A stretch of 64,000 nucleotides of DNA from Ustulina deusta (taxonomy: Eukaryota > Ascomycota > Sordariomycetes > Xylariales > Xylariaceae), in the NCBI GenBank assembly GCA_023159155.1, contig JAJNNX010000001.1:1612001-1676000 (forward strand), read 5' to 3'. The translations under genes and the position numbers were made by a program. Numbering within the stretch: position 1 is the stretch's first letter; every line of letters begins with the position of its first letter. This document shows, in pieces, positions 48,081 to 59,578 of the stretch. The notes below the pieces were generated by a model. It was not told the origin of the DNA. It saw nothing but the letters and a program-made list of their open reading frames with translations, and did no database searches.

Positions 48081-50835
48081 ATAGGAGGTATGATAAATAT
48101 TAGGTAGTTATATAGATGAGGGGAGCTCGACAAGTAGAAACAATGTGCCCAGAAACTGATGTTGGGATAGATATTAGACTTGTGGTGGGTTCGTTCATGG
48201 ATCCCGGAGGGTGGCGCAAGTTAGGAATGATGAAGAGGTGCAGTGGATATGTTCGAAGATAAGATATTAGTAGTAGTATGGTTTCTGGTATGAGTAGAGA
48301 GGTAGTAACAGAGCTGAGGGAGAGAGGTGCAGGTGATGATGAGTGGATAAGAGAGAGAAATCGGGTCAAGTCAGACAAGACACACCAGTCGAGTCTGTCA
48401 TCGGTGTCCTGGTTGGCAGGTTATCATTTCGTATCCGGTATAGCGGCAAAGAACCACCCTACCAAGGCACCTACCTAGACTAGTAGATACCTAAGGTACT
48501 CACTCACACATACCTATACCTACTCTCCCAGGCGCACAGACCAGCCAGGTACATGCTAGGTAGTATACACTCTTCCCAGACAGGCAGAGGGCCAAGCTGG
48601 AAAGGAAAAGCCGCCTTGAACTCTTGTCAGGCTTACCTTCCCTGCACTACTACTACTACCAGGAGGTATACGCATATGTAGTATTAACAGCAGCACTAGA
48701 GAATCCTACAGTGTCCGTAGTCCCACCTCTTTACTCAGCACGGCCAGCGAATGATGATGAAAATCGAAAATCGAAGCAGAAATAAGTACAGCCGTAGTGA
48801 AGAGAGGTTGGCTATGATACAGGCAGGCTGCCCATTACGGTACGCGATACTACCTATTATATGCACCGATATACAGTACATATGTAAGTCACAAATCCTG
48901 GTCCAAGTCTTAGGGAGGAGTTAGGGAGGTAGATAGTCAAGGTCCGCGGCCAGCGATGGCAGACGAGTTCCTATCATTTGCCGAGTGACTACTAATGGGA
49001 CGAGTCCGTGCTTGACCTTGCCATGCCTACGTGTACTATGCGCTGAATATACAACTCCCTGGCAGTCCAGGTGGGTGTATATATCCGTCTATATCTGCCT
49101 GTCTATATTTGGCTTACTCATTCCTACCGAGCACCTATGCTGCATGTATTGTCTATCATTTTTCGCATCATAGAATGCGAACAGGTTGGATCTAATCAGA
49201 TTAAGATGCTACTCATAGTCGATCGACCAAAAAGGAGGGGACGTGATTGACTACCTAGCGCTACTTGCAACGACAAATAGCTTCAGACATGCAAATTGTC
49301 AGGCGAAGGAAGATAATGGATGTTGAAAGTCTGGTACACTTTCAGTTGAAGGGAAGTAAGTCACAGAGGCAGTTCCGAGGATCGAGTTATTACCTACCTA
49401 GGTAGTTCCAGTCATAGTCCCATTCGACCCGTAGCATATCAAATATATGCCCAGGTAGGTACTATATAGTCGTTCTCTACTTCTTTCGCTTACTTTTGCT
49501 CTGCGTTGCCACCTAGGCGTTATTAAGAATGGATAGGCGGAATGAGTCGCCCGAGTATTGAGGCAGGTACCTAAGGTAAGAAGATACTGAAGGTAGCGGA
49601 AGCGCTTTGGGCGGTACCTCCTATCAGTTACCTTACCCTCCTTCTTAGGGTTGTTAGACCTCTGGCAGCAGTTGTAGCCGTAGATTCTAGAGACTCTTTT
49701 AGTTTTCGAAGCAATAAATCTTAAGTTATAATATCAGCTGCCCTCATCAGGTTGGTCCATTTCTGAGAAGATCGTCTGCCGGGTAGCGTGGCATGTTCGA
49801 TTGCCGGCCCGCCCATTCATAGCGTGATATGATCTGGGTGATATTTCTTGGCATTTTGAGATACATAGGTAGCACTGAACACACCAGTTATTCTGATTTC
49901 CCTGGATGTCAACCCAGCGCCAATACAATGAGTGGACAGAGAGGGGGTACAAGAGGAGAATGACTTGGCTCTACTGTATATACCTTGTAATTAATCTCTA
50001 AAACCCGGTCGCTTCTGTGATCTTCCAAACAGGAAGTTAGTTACCTGAGTAACTATGGTCCAGGGAGATAAACAGCCTCACAGAATAGGTGCGACGACAG
50101 GTAGCCCATACGATAATGATTGGTAAGAAAGTTACGCGAAGATTGAGGGACATCGGAACAGGCTACCTGGAAATAAATTTGCACTACATTACCGAAATCA
50201 CAAGATTACGTATCCTGGTACTGGCAAGTTCCGCCGCTTCGTCGGGGCTTCCTATTGGCGTTTCAAGAAGGATTTGGACTGGTTTGGGGGGATTGAGATG
50301 TCGGAAGCGCGTCAACGAGAGGCGGTGCACTTTGATAGCGACTATTTGGACGCCATTCCCGGAAACCCTGCCGGTTCAGTGAATCAGCCGGCACGCTAAC
50401 CGCTTTGGTAACCCTTGCCCGAAGCTTGTTAGCATCTCACAAGCTCTTTGGCGTGAACGAACGTCGGATCTTTTCTTGCTTCGAGAGATGGCACGCCGAG
50501 GCATGGACGGCGATGATTCCTTACCTGGCTAACTCCCATGGTTTCGAAACTGCACTTCGTGGTTCCTGCGACGGAGGGAACAATATCTCGGCCGAGGGCT
50601 AGTTCACGGCTGTTTATATAGAGGAAGGAATGAGCGTCTGAAATGGCTTGATGGTCTTACAAAACAGGTACCAACGGCCTCGCAACTCATAAAATATAGA
50701 ACTTTTCGACCTTCACCTCTTCCCACTTATCTGCGCCCATTACTTCGACTTGTGGGACGACGCCATTCCTTCTTGTCTCCGGGGATAAATTTGTAGTTTC
50801 GTTCTTTTTTTTGTCGGTGCCTGTCCTTCGTTGTG
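46706..50835. other. Intergenic (4.1 kb), repeats, no supported gene
   Basis: The left end is the promoter and leader of the RING-PHD gene. There is an A-run at about 47010-47024 and a (TAG)n run of about 12 units at 48045-48081. Dense TAGGTAGGTACCTA blocks lie at about 47838-47858, 47935-47945 and 49391-49405. The right end carries the promoter of the oxidoreductase gene. Short frames are present but lack any domain. Confidence 0.5.
48045..48081. repeat. (TAG)n microsatellite
   Basis: About twelve TAG units, the longest trinucleotide run in the window, intergenic. Confidence 0.9.
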
Positions 50836-52421
50836 ATGCCCTTCAAGAAGCACACTCGTCAGTACGACGTAGTTATTTACGGTGCAACAGGTATATTTTT
50901 CCAAGTTAACCTTCAAACTACTAAAGTTCGTCGCATACTCATTGATACAAGGCTATACCGGACTGATAACTGCCGAATTCATCGCTAGCAACTTTCCTAC
51001 GGACACCAAATGGGCCGTAGCTGGCCGGTCTGAACAGAAGCTAGAAGATGTCGTGAAGACATGTCAAGGCCTGGACCCTGACCGCAAACCCCCGCAGGTG
51101 GAGGTGTGCGGTCTAAACGACGCAGATCTAGCTGCATTGGCTAAGAAGACCTTCATTCTCATTGCAACCGTAGGTCCCTATGGCAAGTATGGTGAACATG
51201 CATTTAGGGCATGTGCCGAGGCCGGCACTCACTATCTTGACTGCACCGGTGAAGCAGTTTGGCACGCGGAGATGATTAAGAAGTACGATGAAGTCGCCAA
51301 AACCAGTGGAGCATGTAGTGAGTATCTCTAAGCCATTTACCCCCTGTTCTAGTCATTTTCAGGAGTACGAGGCCATCCATCCTAGCAGTTGATACCGAGA
51401 GAGAACATTTCACGCTTCCGAATTCCTTGCGGATCACGCCCAAGATGGTGACAAGTGCTGACTTCAAATTTTTCAGTGTTTCCTCAATCAGCAGTCGAAT
51501 CAGCGCCCTCAGATCTGGTCACATTTTCGCTGGCGTCTCGAATCAAGTCGGAGCTGTCAGCGCCGGTTGGCGATGTCGTGGTCTCTCTACATGAGATTCA
51601 GTACGTCTCATTCTATGGACTCACAAGCTTCTATCTAACGTCAACTAGTGCTGCACCATCAGGAGGAACATTAGCTACTGCCATCAGTCTGTTTGAGGTT
51701 TTCAGCTTCAAGCAAGTGGCAGCATCCCACAAACCATATGCCTTATCGCCTGTTCCCAACTCAAAAAGCGCGCCCAAGGCATCGATTCGATCAACACTAA
51801 CAGGCGCGTATTACGTACCAAATCTTGGTCTTCAGTCAACATCTCTAACGGGAGGGACCGACGCCGCCGTGGTGCAGCGCACATGGGGTCTACTCCAACA
51901 AGAGCCAGCCTTGCAAAAAGAAGCTTATGGGCCTAACTTTACGTACCGAGAGTTTATGAAGACGAGAAACATAGCGACTGCTATGGTTATGCACTATAGT
52001 TTATTGATTGGGGGTGCGCTTCTCGCGTTCTGCTCTCCGTTCCGGAATCTCGTGCGTAGATTCGTCTTCCAGCCCGGCCAGGGCCCGACCCGAGAAGATG
52101 CTGCGAATGACTATATCGAATTTCGAGGAGTTGGGACACCAGACGTACAGCCAGCCTCGGGGAAGCAAGCGCTGTGCCGTGCCTGGTTTCAAGGGAGCAT
52201 GTACCTGCGTGAGTATCCCCAAAACAATTGTGTTTATGTAGTGCCAAGCTGATGTGAGCGCAGTTACGGCAGCATTCTTGTCACAAGCGGCTCGAACGCT
52301 GCTTGAAGATGATCTCGGGTTGAACGGGGGGGTTTACACTCCGGCTTGCCTTGGCCAAGGTTATATCGATCGTCTAGGCGAGTCTAGCTTCCAGATAGAG
52401 ACAAAGATCATCGAGGGCTAA
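50836..52421 (+). CDS. Saccharopine-dehydrogenase-like oxidoreductase (SCCPDH family)
   Basis: Five exons: 50836-50890, 50952-51317, 51477-51600, 51649-52208 and 52264-52421. Introns are 61, 159, 48 and 55 nt. Total 420 residues. The N-terminal Rossmann fold has GATGYTG at 16-22, interrupted by the first intron after GATG, followed by AGRSEQKLEDV. The catalytic-domain core shows GPYGKYGEHAFRACAEAGTHYLDCTGE and, after exon joining, the PSGGTLAT block. A hydrophobic segment near HYSLLIGGALLAF suggests a membrane or lipid-droplet anchor, as in animal SCCPDH. Members are not the lysine-pathway enzyme Lys9; substrates are unknown and some act as trans enoyl reductases in lipid or polyketide synthesis. 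NAD(P) binding is inferred from the motif. It runs in the same direction as the DUF155 gene, 778 bp away, with no evidence of functional linkage. Confidence 0.9.
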
Positions 52422-53199
52422 GGGCAGCCGTATTCTACGCACCATATCTCTCAACTGTCAACTACTCGATGCCTATTGAACCTTGTCCATCGATACTCCT
52501 CTTTCATTATGCCTCGAGGATCTGGCTAAAGATAAAACCACGAGGGACCTATTCTATGCGATGCATAGGGACACACACTCACGGCGCTAAGTTGGCTAAC
52601 TGAATCAAAGTAGGTCAGTAGTTTAGGAATTACGTACTTCTTTGATGATTGCCAAAATCCAAAATCTCTTACGTTCTTCTTTGGAGGCGTAAGTCTCTGG
52701 AACGAGGGCAATGAGACTGGAATTATACAGCTGGATATTCAATGCTGTTGGAACCTTTTCCCCACAAAGCCCTGGCTGGGTTTGGCGGGTGCTGCAAGTG
52801 ATCGATCAACCGTTAGGCGTTAGTGGCGCCTAGCCTATACCGGCTTAGCTATGTACCATTCTAGCTTTTTAGACGTCATTCTCATGTACGGTACTCCGAT
52901 GTAGTGCTCACTGTAGCTTGCTACTAGACTACCTAGACCTACCTAAATACATACATTGCCAACCTCTCCAAAAGACAATTCGGCTTTTAGCTTTGCACGA
53001 AACATACCTAATCTGCGATTCGACAAACAGATACAATTGTTTTTCTTTCTTTTTCTTGTTCTACTGACAGTTTCTTGTCACATGGCAACACCAAGACAAT
53101 TGAACCTGCCGTGATACGTCGATTCCAGATAGTGGCGTACCCGCGTGTAAATTTGGTTGGCAAGGTGGTCTGGAGAAATTCGTGCAATTCCTATCGCCA
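52422..53199. promoter_or_regulatory. Spacer and putative promoter of the DUF155 gene
   Basis: A 778-bp spacer between two co-directional genes. A T/C-rich tract (TTTTTCTTTCTTTTTCTTGTTC) at about 53040-53062 lies about 140-160 nt before the ATG at 53200, as is common in fungal core promoters. No gene is seen. Confidence 0.4.
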
Positions 53200-55017
53200 A
53201 TGGATTCCCCGTCGAAAGCCTCAGCAAGCTCTGGAAGTTCGGCCTCGGAGCAGACCCCTCTTCTCCGGCAAGACACCAGCCGCCCCCGAGCAACCCGGAA
53301 TGTCACATTCAATGCGAATCCCGTCTCATGGACGATCGACCCCGAACCACCGTCTCTGAGCTCTTCGCCAGGTTCTACGAACACTCTCAGCCATGCGCGG
53401 ACGACTCGCCCCTCGACCTCGGGCAGTTCTCCGGCTGGCCCCCCTCCAATGCTTTCTGCCCTCAACAACCGATTACGTCGCCGAAACAGCCATGGATCTG
53501 TCTTCAATGCCCTCCCCCCAGCGACTCTGCCGAAAATGGGTCCGCAGCGAAGCTCAAAGACTGCCGAGAAGCTGAAGCTACTTCCAAATCCCGAGCTTGA
53601 GGAGGAGGATCTAGACGAGGAAAGCAGCCGGGATGTTTATTCACAATACACGCGCATCAAAGATCCTATGGCTAGGCGAGATGCGGCGAGGTTAGGCAAG
53701 GCAGACCGCGAGAGACTTCCGCGAGTGACCGCGTATTGTACAGCCAACAAATACCAGATGGAGAGTTTGATGCGGTTCCTGAAGGGCCGGGGCAAGTTAA
53801 AGGGCGCAAACCCCAAACTGATCGACGAGTGCATCTATTCGCCATATAACTACGGGTCGTCAAACCCCGCCGCGAGGGCAGAGACGTTGAGAGAATTTAG
53901 AGATCGACCTATATACACACACGAAAGACGGCATTCTACAGGCGAAATAGAGGCAGAAGAGCATTCTAATGCATACCAGCGAGAGGCCTTGGCGGATTTT
54001 CGGGCCCAACAACAAGAAAATGGCCACGAGCCGGAACATTCCTTTAATACTGGTCGTGACGCCAACAATGATTTGGCTTACCCCGACGGAGGCGTCGTGG
54101 ACCATTCCCTCCCGCATACGGTAGATACCAACTTCGATACTCAAGTACACACACCAGAGGTTTTCCTCTTCGACTATGGCGTAGTGGTGATATGGGGCAT
54201 GTCACTCGCGCACGAGCAGCGGTTCTTAAAAGATATTGCTAAATTCGAACTCGAAAAGCTGGACCCGGATGACGTTGAGACGGAATGTTTTAATTTCTAT
54301 TATACGCGCGAATATCAGGCGCGTATATACAATGATTTCATCACGCTACGGGACAGGGGGAATTATATGACCAAGCTAGCGATATCGCATGCCCTTGCGC
54401 AAAGTGTCAAGGTGGGCACTTCTCTCCTGTTCGGCGCCTCAATAGCTGAGATGCATACTGACGAATACACAAAACGCAGACCTCTCTCTTCGAGGAATTA
54501 TTAGCGTCGACGATAGATGCATGTAAAGACATTCCGACCCAGATCGCCCTGGCGGGCAAAATAGCACTGTCGCAGACACAGATCAACATGCAGATAGGGG
54601 AGCTATTCATTCTGCGTATCAATATCCACCTGAACGGCAGCCTGCTAGACACGCCCGAGCTGTTCTGGGTCGAGCCGCACCTAGAGCCTGTCTATCAGGC
54701 CGTCCGCAGCTACCTGGAGATGGACCAGCGCGTTGGCCTACTAACGGAACGTCTCGATGTGATTGCTGATTTGCTCGCCGTGCTAAAGGACCAACTGAGT
54801 CATGGACACGGCGAGATGCTGGAGTGGATTGGTGAGTCATCCATTACCCCTTTTAACTTACTCTATACAATATCATGAGCATGAGGAGTGGCAATGGGTG
54901 CTCGCAATGGGATGAGACGGTCACTAACACGTCTAAATAGTCATCATTCTCATCGCTGCCGAGATCCTCGTCGCTGCTATCAACATCGTCGTCGATCTCT
55001 ACGCAGGTGTTGAGTAA
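53200..55017 (+). CDS. DUF155 family membrane protein (Rmd1/RMND1/Sif2-like)
   Basis: Three exons: 53200-54411, 54480-54831 and 54941-55017, with introns of 68 and 109 nt holding CTGAC and CTAAC branch points; 546 residues. The ATG at 53200 gives MDSPSKAS; the frame upstream has only GTG. The first 150 residues are Ser/Pro-rich and disordered. DUF155 proper begins around RVTAYCTANKYQMESL and includes VFLFDYGVVVIWGM. Across the first splice it reads ISHALAQSVK followed by TSLFEELLAST. The long helical stretch INMQIGELFILRINIHLNG and the terminal hydrophobic segment (VIIILIAAEILVAAINIVVD), built over the last splice, complete the family pattern of a C-terminal membrane anchor. The family includes yeast Rmd1/Rmd8, fission-yeast Sad1-interacting factors and human RMND1 (mitochondrial translation). 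Lack of a clear presequence favours the Rmd8/Sif-like, non-mitochondrial branch. Confidence 0.9.
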
Positions 55018-55709
55018 GGCGTTAATACATCCTGAGGTGTACGGGAGCCCAATGGCTCCTCCTTAGCTTGCCTACGATATTCTAGTTCTGTACACACAGC
55101 ATTTAATCACAGCCATGGTGTTGGTTGGTTTTGGCATAGGGTGGACCCGCTTGTCTTCAGGTTGCTATCGCTGCTTTATTCGCTTTCGTGTATTAATTAA
55201 TCAGTCAGATAATAGCCAGCGCGCGCATTTCGCAACTTGACGTAGACAGACAAAACGAAGCTTCACGGCACCGGAGGGAAATGCTTGGGTTTGTAATAGC
55301 ACAAAAATAAAAATAAAAAAATAGTAAACTCGCATTGTGTGTCCACATCTTGATACTTGCGGATTCCCGAAACCCGACGTCTACATGACTACTAAGTGGT
55401 TCCTGTTCCTGTCTGTCTTCAATATTCATACAACATCTTCTTCCGTGTCGAGCATGGACAACAGATAGTCAGTCCACTCCCAGAGCCATGCCTTAATTTG
55501 CCTAACGCCTGTTTCTCATGACCTGGGTAATACTCGAAATGCAAAATAAGCGCCATTTCTCTAGCAGATTCTGGAATCACCCTAGGCCCTAGGATTAATT
55601 GCTAGATTCCTAGGCGCCTTCTACATAGGCCATTCTCATTCTCAATACTACACCGCGACACACTGCAAGGTGTGTAGAAAAGAAGCCGCTCTCAGTCTAG
55701 GTGATTAAT
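55018..55709. other. Convergent 3' intergenic region
   Basis: Spacer between the stops of the DUF155 gene (+) and the HMG-box gene (-). It contains an A/T-rich block at about 55301-55323 that may carry poly(A) signals. No gene is seen. Confidence 0.45.
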
Positions 55710-56650
55710 CTAGTCCGCGCCATCGTTTTCATCCACCTCAGTCTCGGGATCTGTGTCCTGGTCGGCACCAGGTTCGGGATCTGCCTCGGCCATCTCGATA
55801 TCCTGGTCGTCATCCGCATCCTCATCGTCCTGGACCCCCTCGAATCGGTTCCGCCCGCCGCGGCTAGTCCGGCCTTCGCGGGCGCGTGATCGCTCTCGCG
55901 CAGCGGCATCCTTAACGCCCTGCTTAAAGCTCTCCCGCTGCTCCTTCCACTGGCTTAGCTCTCGTTCGTAACGCGCTTGAAATTCCTCCTTATCCTTCTC
56001 CACGAGATCCTTCCAGCCCCGCGCTAGCTCCTCTTCAATTCGGAACTCGCCAGCCGCAATAGCATCCTTGTGTTGTGCCTGGAGCAGGGGTCGAGTATCG
56101 TTGCAGTAGATCTCGAATGCGTTACTAGGACGCTTGGGTGGCTTGGCCGTGCCGTTAGTAGCCCGGCCTTGCTCCTTTTGTAATTCTAATTGCGAGTGTG
56201 AGAAACCATCTGAGCTGGGCGAGAGGGTTTTGAGGTGTTGGCTGATCAACGTTGCACCCAATGTATTTCCGCCATCGTTGTTGGGTAAAAGAGATGGCTT
56301 ACGATGACCTCGTTTCGTCCGAAGCGGTTTATCTTGGGGCTAGATAGTTGTTCAGTATGCGAGGAGTTCCATAGTTTCGGGGGCCGTGCTACCGTGCTAC
56401 ATACAGTCGGTGGGGGACTCGGACTGCCTTCTGAATCTTCCACGTTGGTGCTTGTGCGCTTCGATATTTGGTCTAAGAGAAGCGCTCGCTCGAGACGTAG
56501 CTTCTGGATTTGGCGCTTAAGTCTGGACAGCCGTAGTCTATATGCATCGTTCTCGTCCTCGATTTCTTTGGATCGTTCTTTTAGCTGAATACATTTTCGT
56601 CGGTAGGCTTCCTCGACCGTTGGAGGTAAAGAAGGAGGATGTGCTATCAT
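55710..56650 (-). CDS. HMG-box protein, Nhp10/Nht1-like (INO80 complex)
   Basis: Two exons, 56650-56405 and 56339-55710, with a 65-nt intron (GTATGT donor, ACTGAAC branch); 291 residues. The N-terminal helix (YRRKCIQLKERSKEIEDENDA, about residues 16-62) is a coiled coil. The splice creates the basic stretch PQDKPLRTKRGHRKPS. One HMG box lies at about residues 149-215, opening with PPKRPSNAFEIYCNDTRP and carrying the conserved Trp and Lys positions. The tail is strongly acidic (DDEDADDDQDIEMAEADPE). A coiled coil, single HMG box and acidic tail are the layout of Nhp10 (budding yeast) and Nht1 (fission yeast), the DNA-binding subunits of the INO80 nucleosome remodeller. The HMG box is certain; the INO80 assignment is by similarity of layout and the SNAFEIY core. 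Confidence 0.88.
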
Positions 56651-57060
56651 ATGGAATCGGGTGTCAGTCTCAATTTCAGAGTTTGTATGCGAAGATCAGG
56701 ATGCTTGACGATTCTGCTGTTGGTTCTGTTCACCACAAGCCAACTTCGCATAATCACTATCTAGTCCGAATAGTCTCGCTCGCTAGATCATGTGAATACG
56801 GTCATATCTGTCGAGCGCCCCTTGAGGAGTGATACTCGCGGCTTTGGGCGAACAACGCGCACCGGGAAATGGGTAATTTTTGGGCGCGCTGAGCCCGTGA
56901 TCACGGGTTGTCAAGACGCGTGCCGATAGAATCGCATACTCCCTACAAGTTTGGGGACACATTGTGCACAATTCCACCTCCGTATTCACCTTTTAGGATC
57001 AAGTCATTGGACAACGCCAGAATCTTGCGCCCATCTTGCTAGTGGTGCTGTGTGCAACTC
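56651..57060. promoter_or_regulatory. Upstream region of the HMG-box gene
   Basis: A 410-bp region between the HMG-box start and the putative end of the candidate membrane-protein gene. It contains a palindromic CCCGTGATCACGGG at about 56894-56907. No further gene is seen. Confidence 0.4.
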
Positions 57061-57528
57061 CTATTGTCGGGATACAAAGCAGTCGGGTATAGTGGTGAAC
57101 GGAATAAAAGCAACTGGGTCTGCAGGCTTGAATATGCAACTTACAATTCTGGGGAGCCATCTTGAGACGCAAGCGACCACACGCTCGAAATATTGAGCTC
57201 GGTATTGACGGACGCAGCGCCTCACCAATCCGAGGCGCAATTGGCAAATGTAGGAGGAGCTGTGTCCGCTTGGGTTGGTATAGATCCTGTCGGCGATGAC
57301 GAGGATGGGAGTTAGGAGGGCAATGAAGACGAGGATGGTAAGAGGGCGACGCGCATTGGGGGTCGGAAGGGAGGAGTAGGTGAGATGGCTGCAGAGGTGC
57401 GCAACAAAACAGCGTGGTTCTTCAGGGCAAGGCTGGGTTTATCTTAGTTGAGGTCTTCACAATTGCTACCTTGTATTGTTAGTCCAATGAACCCTGAATT
57501 GGAGATTGACAATAGTACGTACCTTCAT
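57061..57528 (-). CDS. Candidate signal-anchor protein divergent from CCT8
   Basis: Model: exon 1 57528-57523 (ATG AAG), donor GTACGT, and exon 2 57432-57061. The frame of exon 2 is open for 123 codons but has no ATG of its own. Splicing from the ATG AAG|GTACGT at 57528 to AAACCCAG at 57433 restores a start in phase and gives 125 residues. After a Pro-rich lead comes NARRP and a strong hydrophobic segment (LTILVFIALLTPILVIADRI, about residues 33-52). This has the RR-before-helix pattern of a type II signal anchor, as in Golgi glycosyltransferases and similar enzymes. The rest is short and Cys/Arg-containing, and may itself contain an intron (a GTGAGG donor lies at about 57222, and a GTAAGT donor follows ATGGCTCCCCAGAATT at 57145). 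No family is recognised. The 3' end is uncertain. Confidence 0.35.
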
Positions 57529-57829
57529 TCGAGGAGCTGTAAGCTCCAGGAAGTCACTTTGTAGCTTATCTCCATAATAAATTCTTTATCGATAGTGGAC
57601 AGGCCCCCTCATGTACATGTACCTCCAACCATCGAAGTTGTCCAGGTCCTACGCACATCCACTGAAAGCAGAGCTCCAATACCTACTTGATAGCTCCACT
57701 GATTTTTCCCAACACATCGAGACAGCCCATACCGCCACCCTCTTCATATCTACTCAATATAGGCAGCCAGAGCCATCACTCAACACTGCAGAAGAGCAGG
57801 CCAGGTCTAGAGTGGGAGGCTTCGTCAAA
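57529..57829. promoter_or_regulatory. Shared upstream region of CCT8 and candidate membrane gene
   Basis: About 300 bp directly before the CCT8 start. A frame running from about 57611 through the CCT8 ATG is open, but its codons are not like the CCT8 N-terminus, so it is read as leader. No classical heat-shock element array was recognised. Confidence 0.35.
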
Positions 57830-59578
57830 ATGTCTCTTAACATACCCAACGCCCCTAATGCCGGGCTGTTTAAGCAAGGCTACAACAAGTATGGTTCCAC
57901 CCCCACCATGAAGAATCGCATCGAGATACCTAACTGTTGATCCAGCTACGATTCGGAAGATGGCGCCGTCCTACGCAACATCGATGCTTGCCGAGCGATC
58001 TCCTCCACCGTCCAGACATCACTAGGCCCTTATGGCCGCAATAAGATCGTCATCAACCATCTACAGAAGATGATCCTGACCTCCGACGCCGCCACCATTT
58101 TGAAAGAGCTCGATGTCGTTCATCCTGCCGCTAAGCTTCTTGTCATGGCGAGCCAGCAGCAAGAGGCAGAGATGGGCGATGCCACCAACCTAGTCATCAT
58201 CCTTGCCGGCGAGCTTCTCAAGAAAGCCGAGGACCTTCTACGCATGGGCCTGAAAACCGCAGATATTGTCACTGGCTACGAACGCGCCCAAGCATTCGCG
58301 CTGGAAGCTCTAGAAGATTTGGCCGTCGACAAAGTCGAAGATATCAGGGATCAAGAAGAACTGAGCAAAGCCATCCAAACGGTTGTGGCAAGCAAGCAGA
58401 ATGGAAACGAGGAGATCCTGGCTGGCCTTGTGGCCGAGGCCGTCTTGGTCGTCATGCCCAAGAACCCAGTCAATTTCAATGTTGACAACGTTCGGGTTGT
58501 GAAGATTATGGGTGGAAGTCTAGAGCAGAGCCGAGTTGTGAAGGGCATGGTTTTCCCCAAGGAGCCTGATGGATCCGTCAAAAAGGCAAAGAAGGCCAGG
58601 GTCGGTGTCTATTCTTGCGCTATCGACATAAGTCAGACTGAGACAAAGGGAACTGTCTTGCTACATAATGCGAAAGAGATGATGGAATTCTCAAAGGGCG
58701 AGGAGGAACAACTCGAGGCGGCCATCAAGGAGCTCCATGACGCGGGAATAAGGGTAGTCATTGCCGGCTCTACGGTAGGAGAGCTTGCAATGCACTACCT
58801 CAACCGTTACGGCATCCTTGTCATCAAAATTCTCAGCAAATTTGAACTACGGAGAATTTGCCGCGTGGTGGGTGCCACCCCTCTAGCGAGATTAGGCGCT
58901 CCGATGCCAGACGAGACAGGATCTGTCGACATTGTTGAGACACTCGAGATTGGTGGCGATCGCGTGACTGTTTTTAGACAAGAAAACGAGGCAACAAGGA
59001 CAGCTACCCTAGTCCTGAGAGGCGCTACTCAAAACTTTCTTGACGATGTGGAACGAGCAGTTGACGACGGCGTGAATGTGGTTAAAGCCATAACCCGTGA
59101 TCCCCGGTTAGTGCCTGGTGCTGGTGCGACAGAACTACAGTTGGTTGGACGCATACAAGCGTTTGGCGAAAAGACCCCCGGCCTCCCACAATATTCTATT
59201 CGGAAATACGGAGAAGCCTTTGAAGTCATCCCACGAACATTAGCAGAGAGCGCTGGCCTCGATGCTACAGAAGTGCTGAGCAGACTATACACAGCGCATC
59301 ATAAAAAAGACGACTGGACTACTGGCGTCGATATTGAAGTGAGTGTTATGATTTCAGTACATAACTTTTCAACTAACATTCAGCAGAACGAAGACGGTAC
59401 CGGCACCCTTGACGCTAAGGAGGAGGGGATATTAGATCTCATGATCAGCAAGTCGTGGGCCATCAAGCTAGCGACTGAAGCAGCTCGAACTGTACTCTCG
59501 GTGGACCAGATCATAGTCGCAAGACAAGCAGGCGGTCCCAAGCCACCAGGGCCCAACCCCAACTGGGATGAGGATTAA
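57830..59578 (+). CDS. CCT8: T-complex protein 1 subunit theta (Cct8)
   Basis: Theta subunit of the hetero-octameric CCT/TRiC chaperonin, which folds actin, tubulin and other cytosolic proteins using ATP. Exons: 57830-57888, 57946-59338 and 59384-59578; introns are 57 and 45 nt. Total 548 residues. The ATG at 57830 gives MSLNIPNAPNAGLFKQGYN, and the first splice produces the conserved NYDSEDGAV. The ATP site shows SLGPYGRNK, LTSDAATIL and the theta-type GDATN instead of GDGTN. The apical and equatorial domains follow with the VPGAGATE block, ending in SVDQIIVARQAGGPKPP. The second intron is a multiple of three and has no stop codon, so retention would add 15 residues; the family reads DIE followed directly by NED/SED here, which favours removal. 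The acceptor could be either of two adjacent CAGs (59383 or 59386). Confidence 0.95.

Noticed and set aside
56943..57160. A two-exon 35-residue peptide starting ATGGCTCCCCAG with a perfect GTAAGT donor at 57144
   Set aside because: The donor is good, but the acceptor was chosen only to keep the frame open. The peptide is tiny and matches nothing known. It could instead be an internal exon of the candidate membrane-protein gene.
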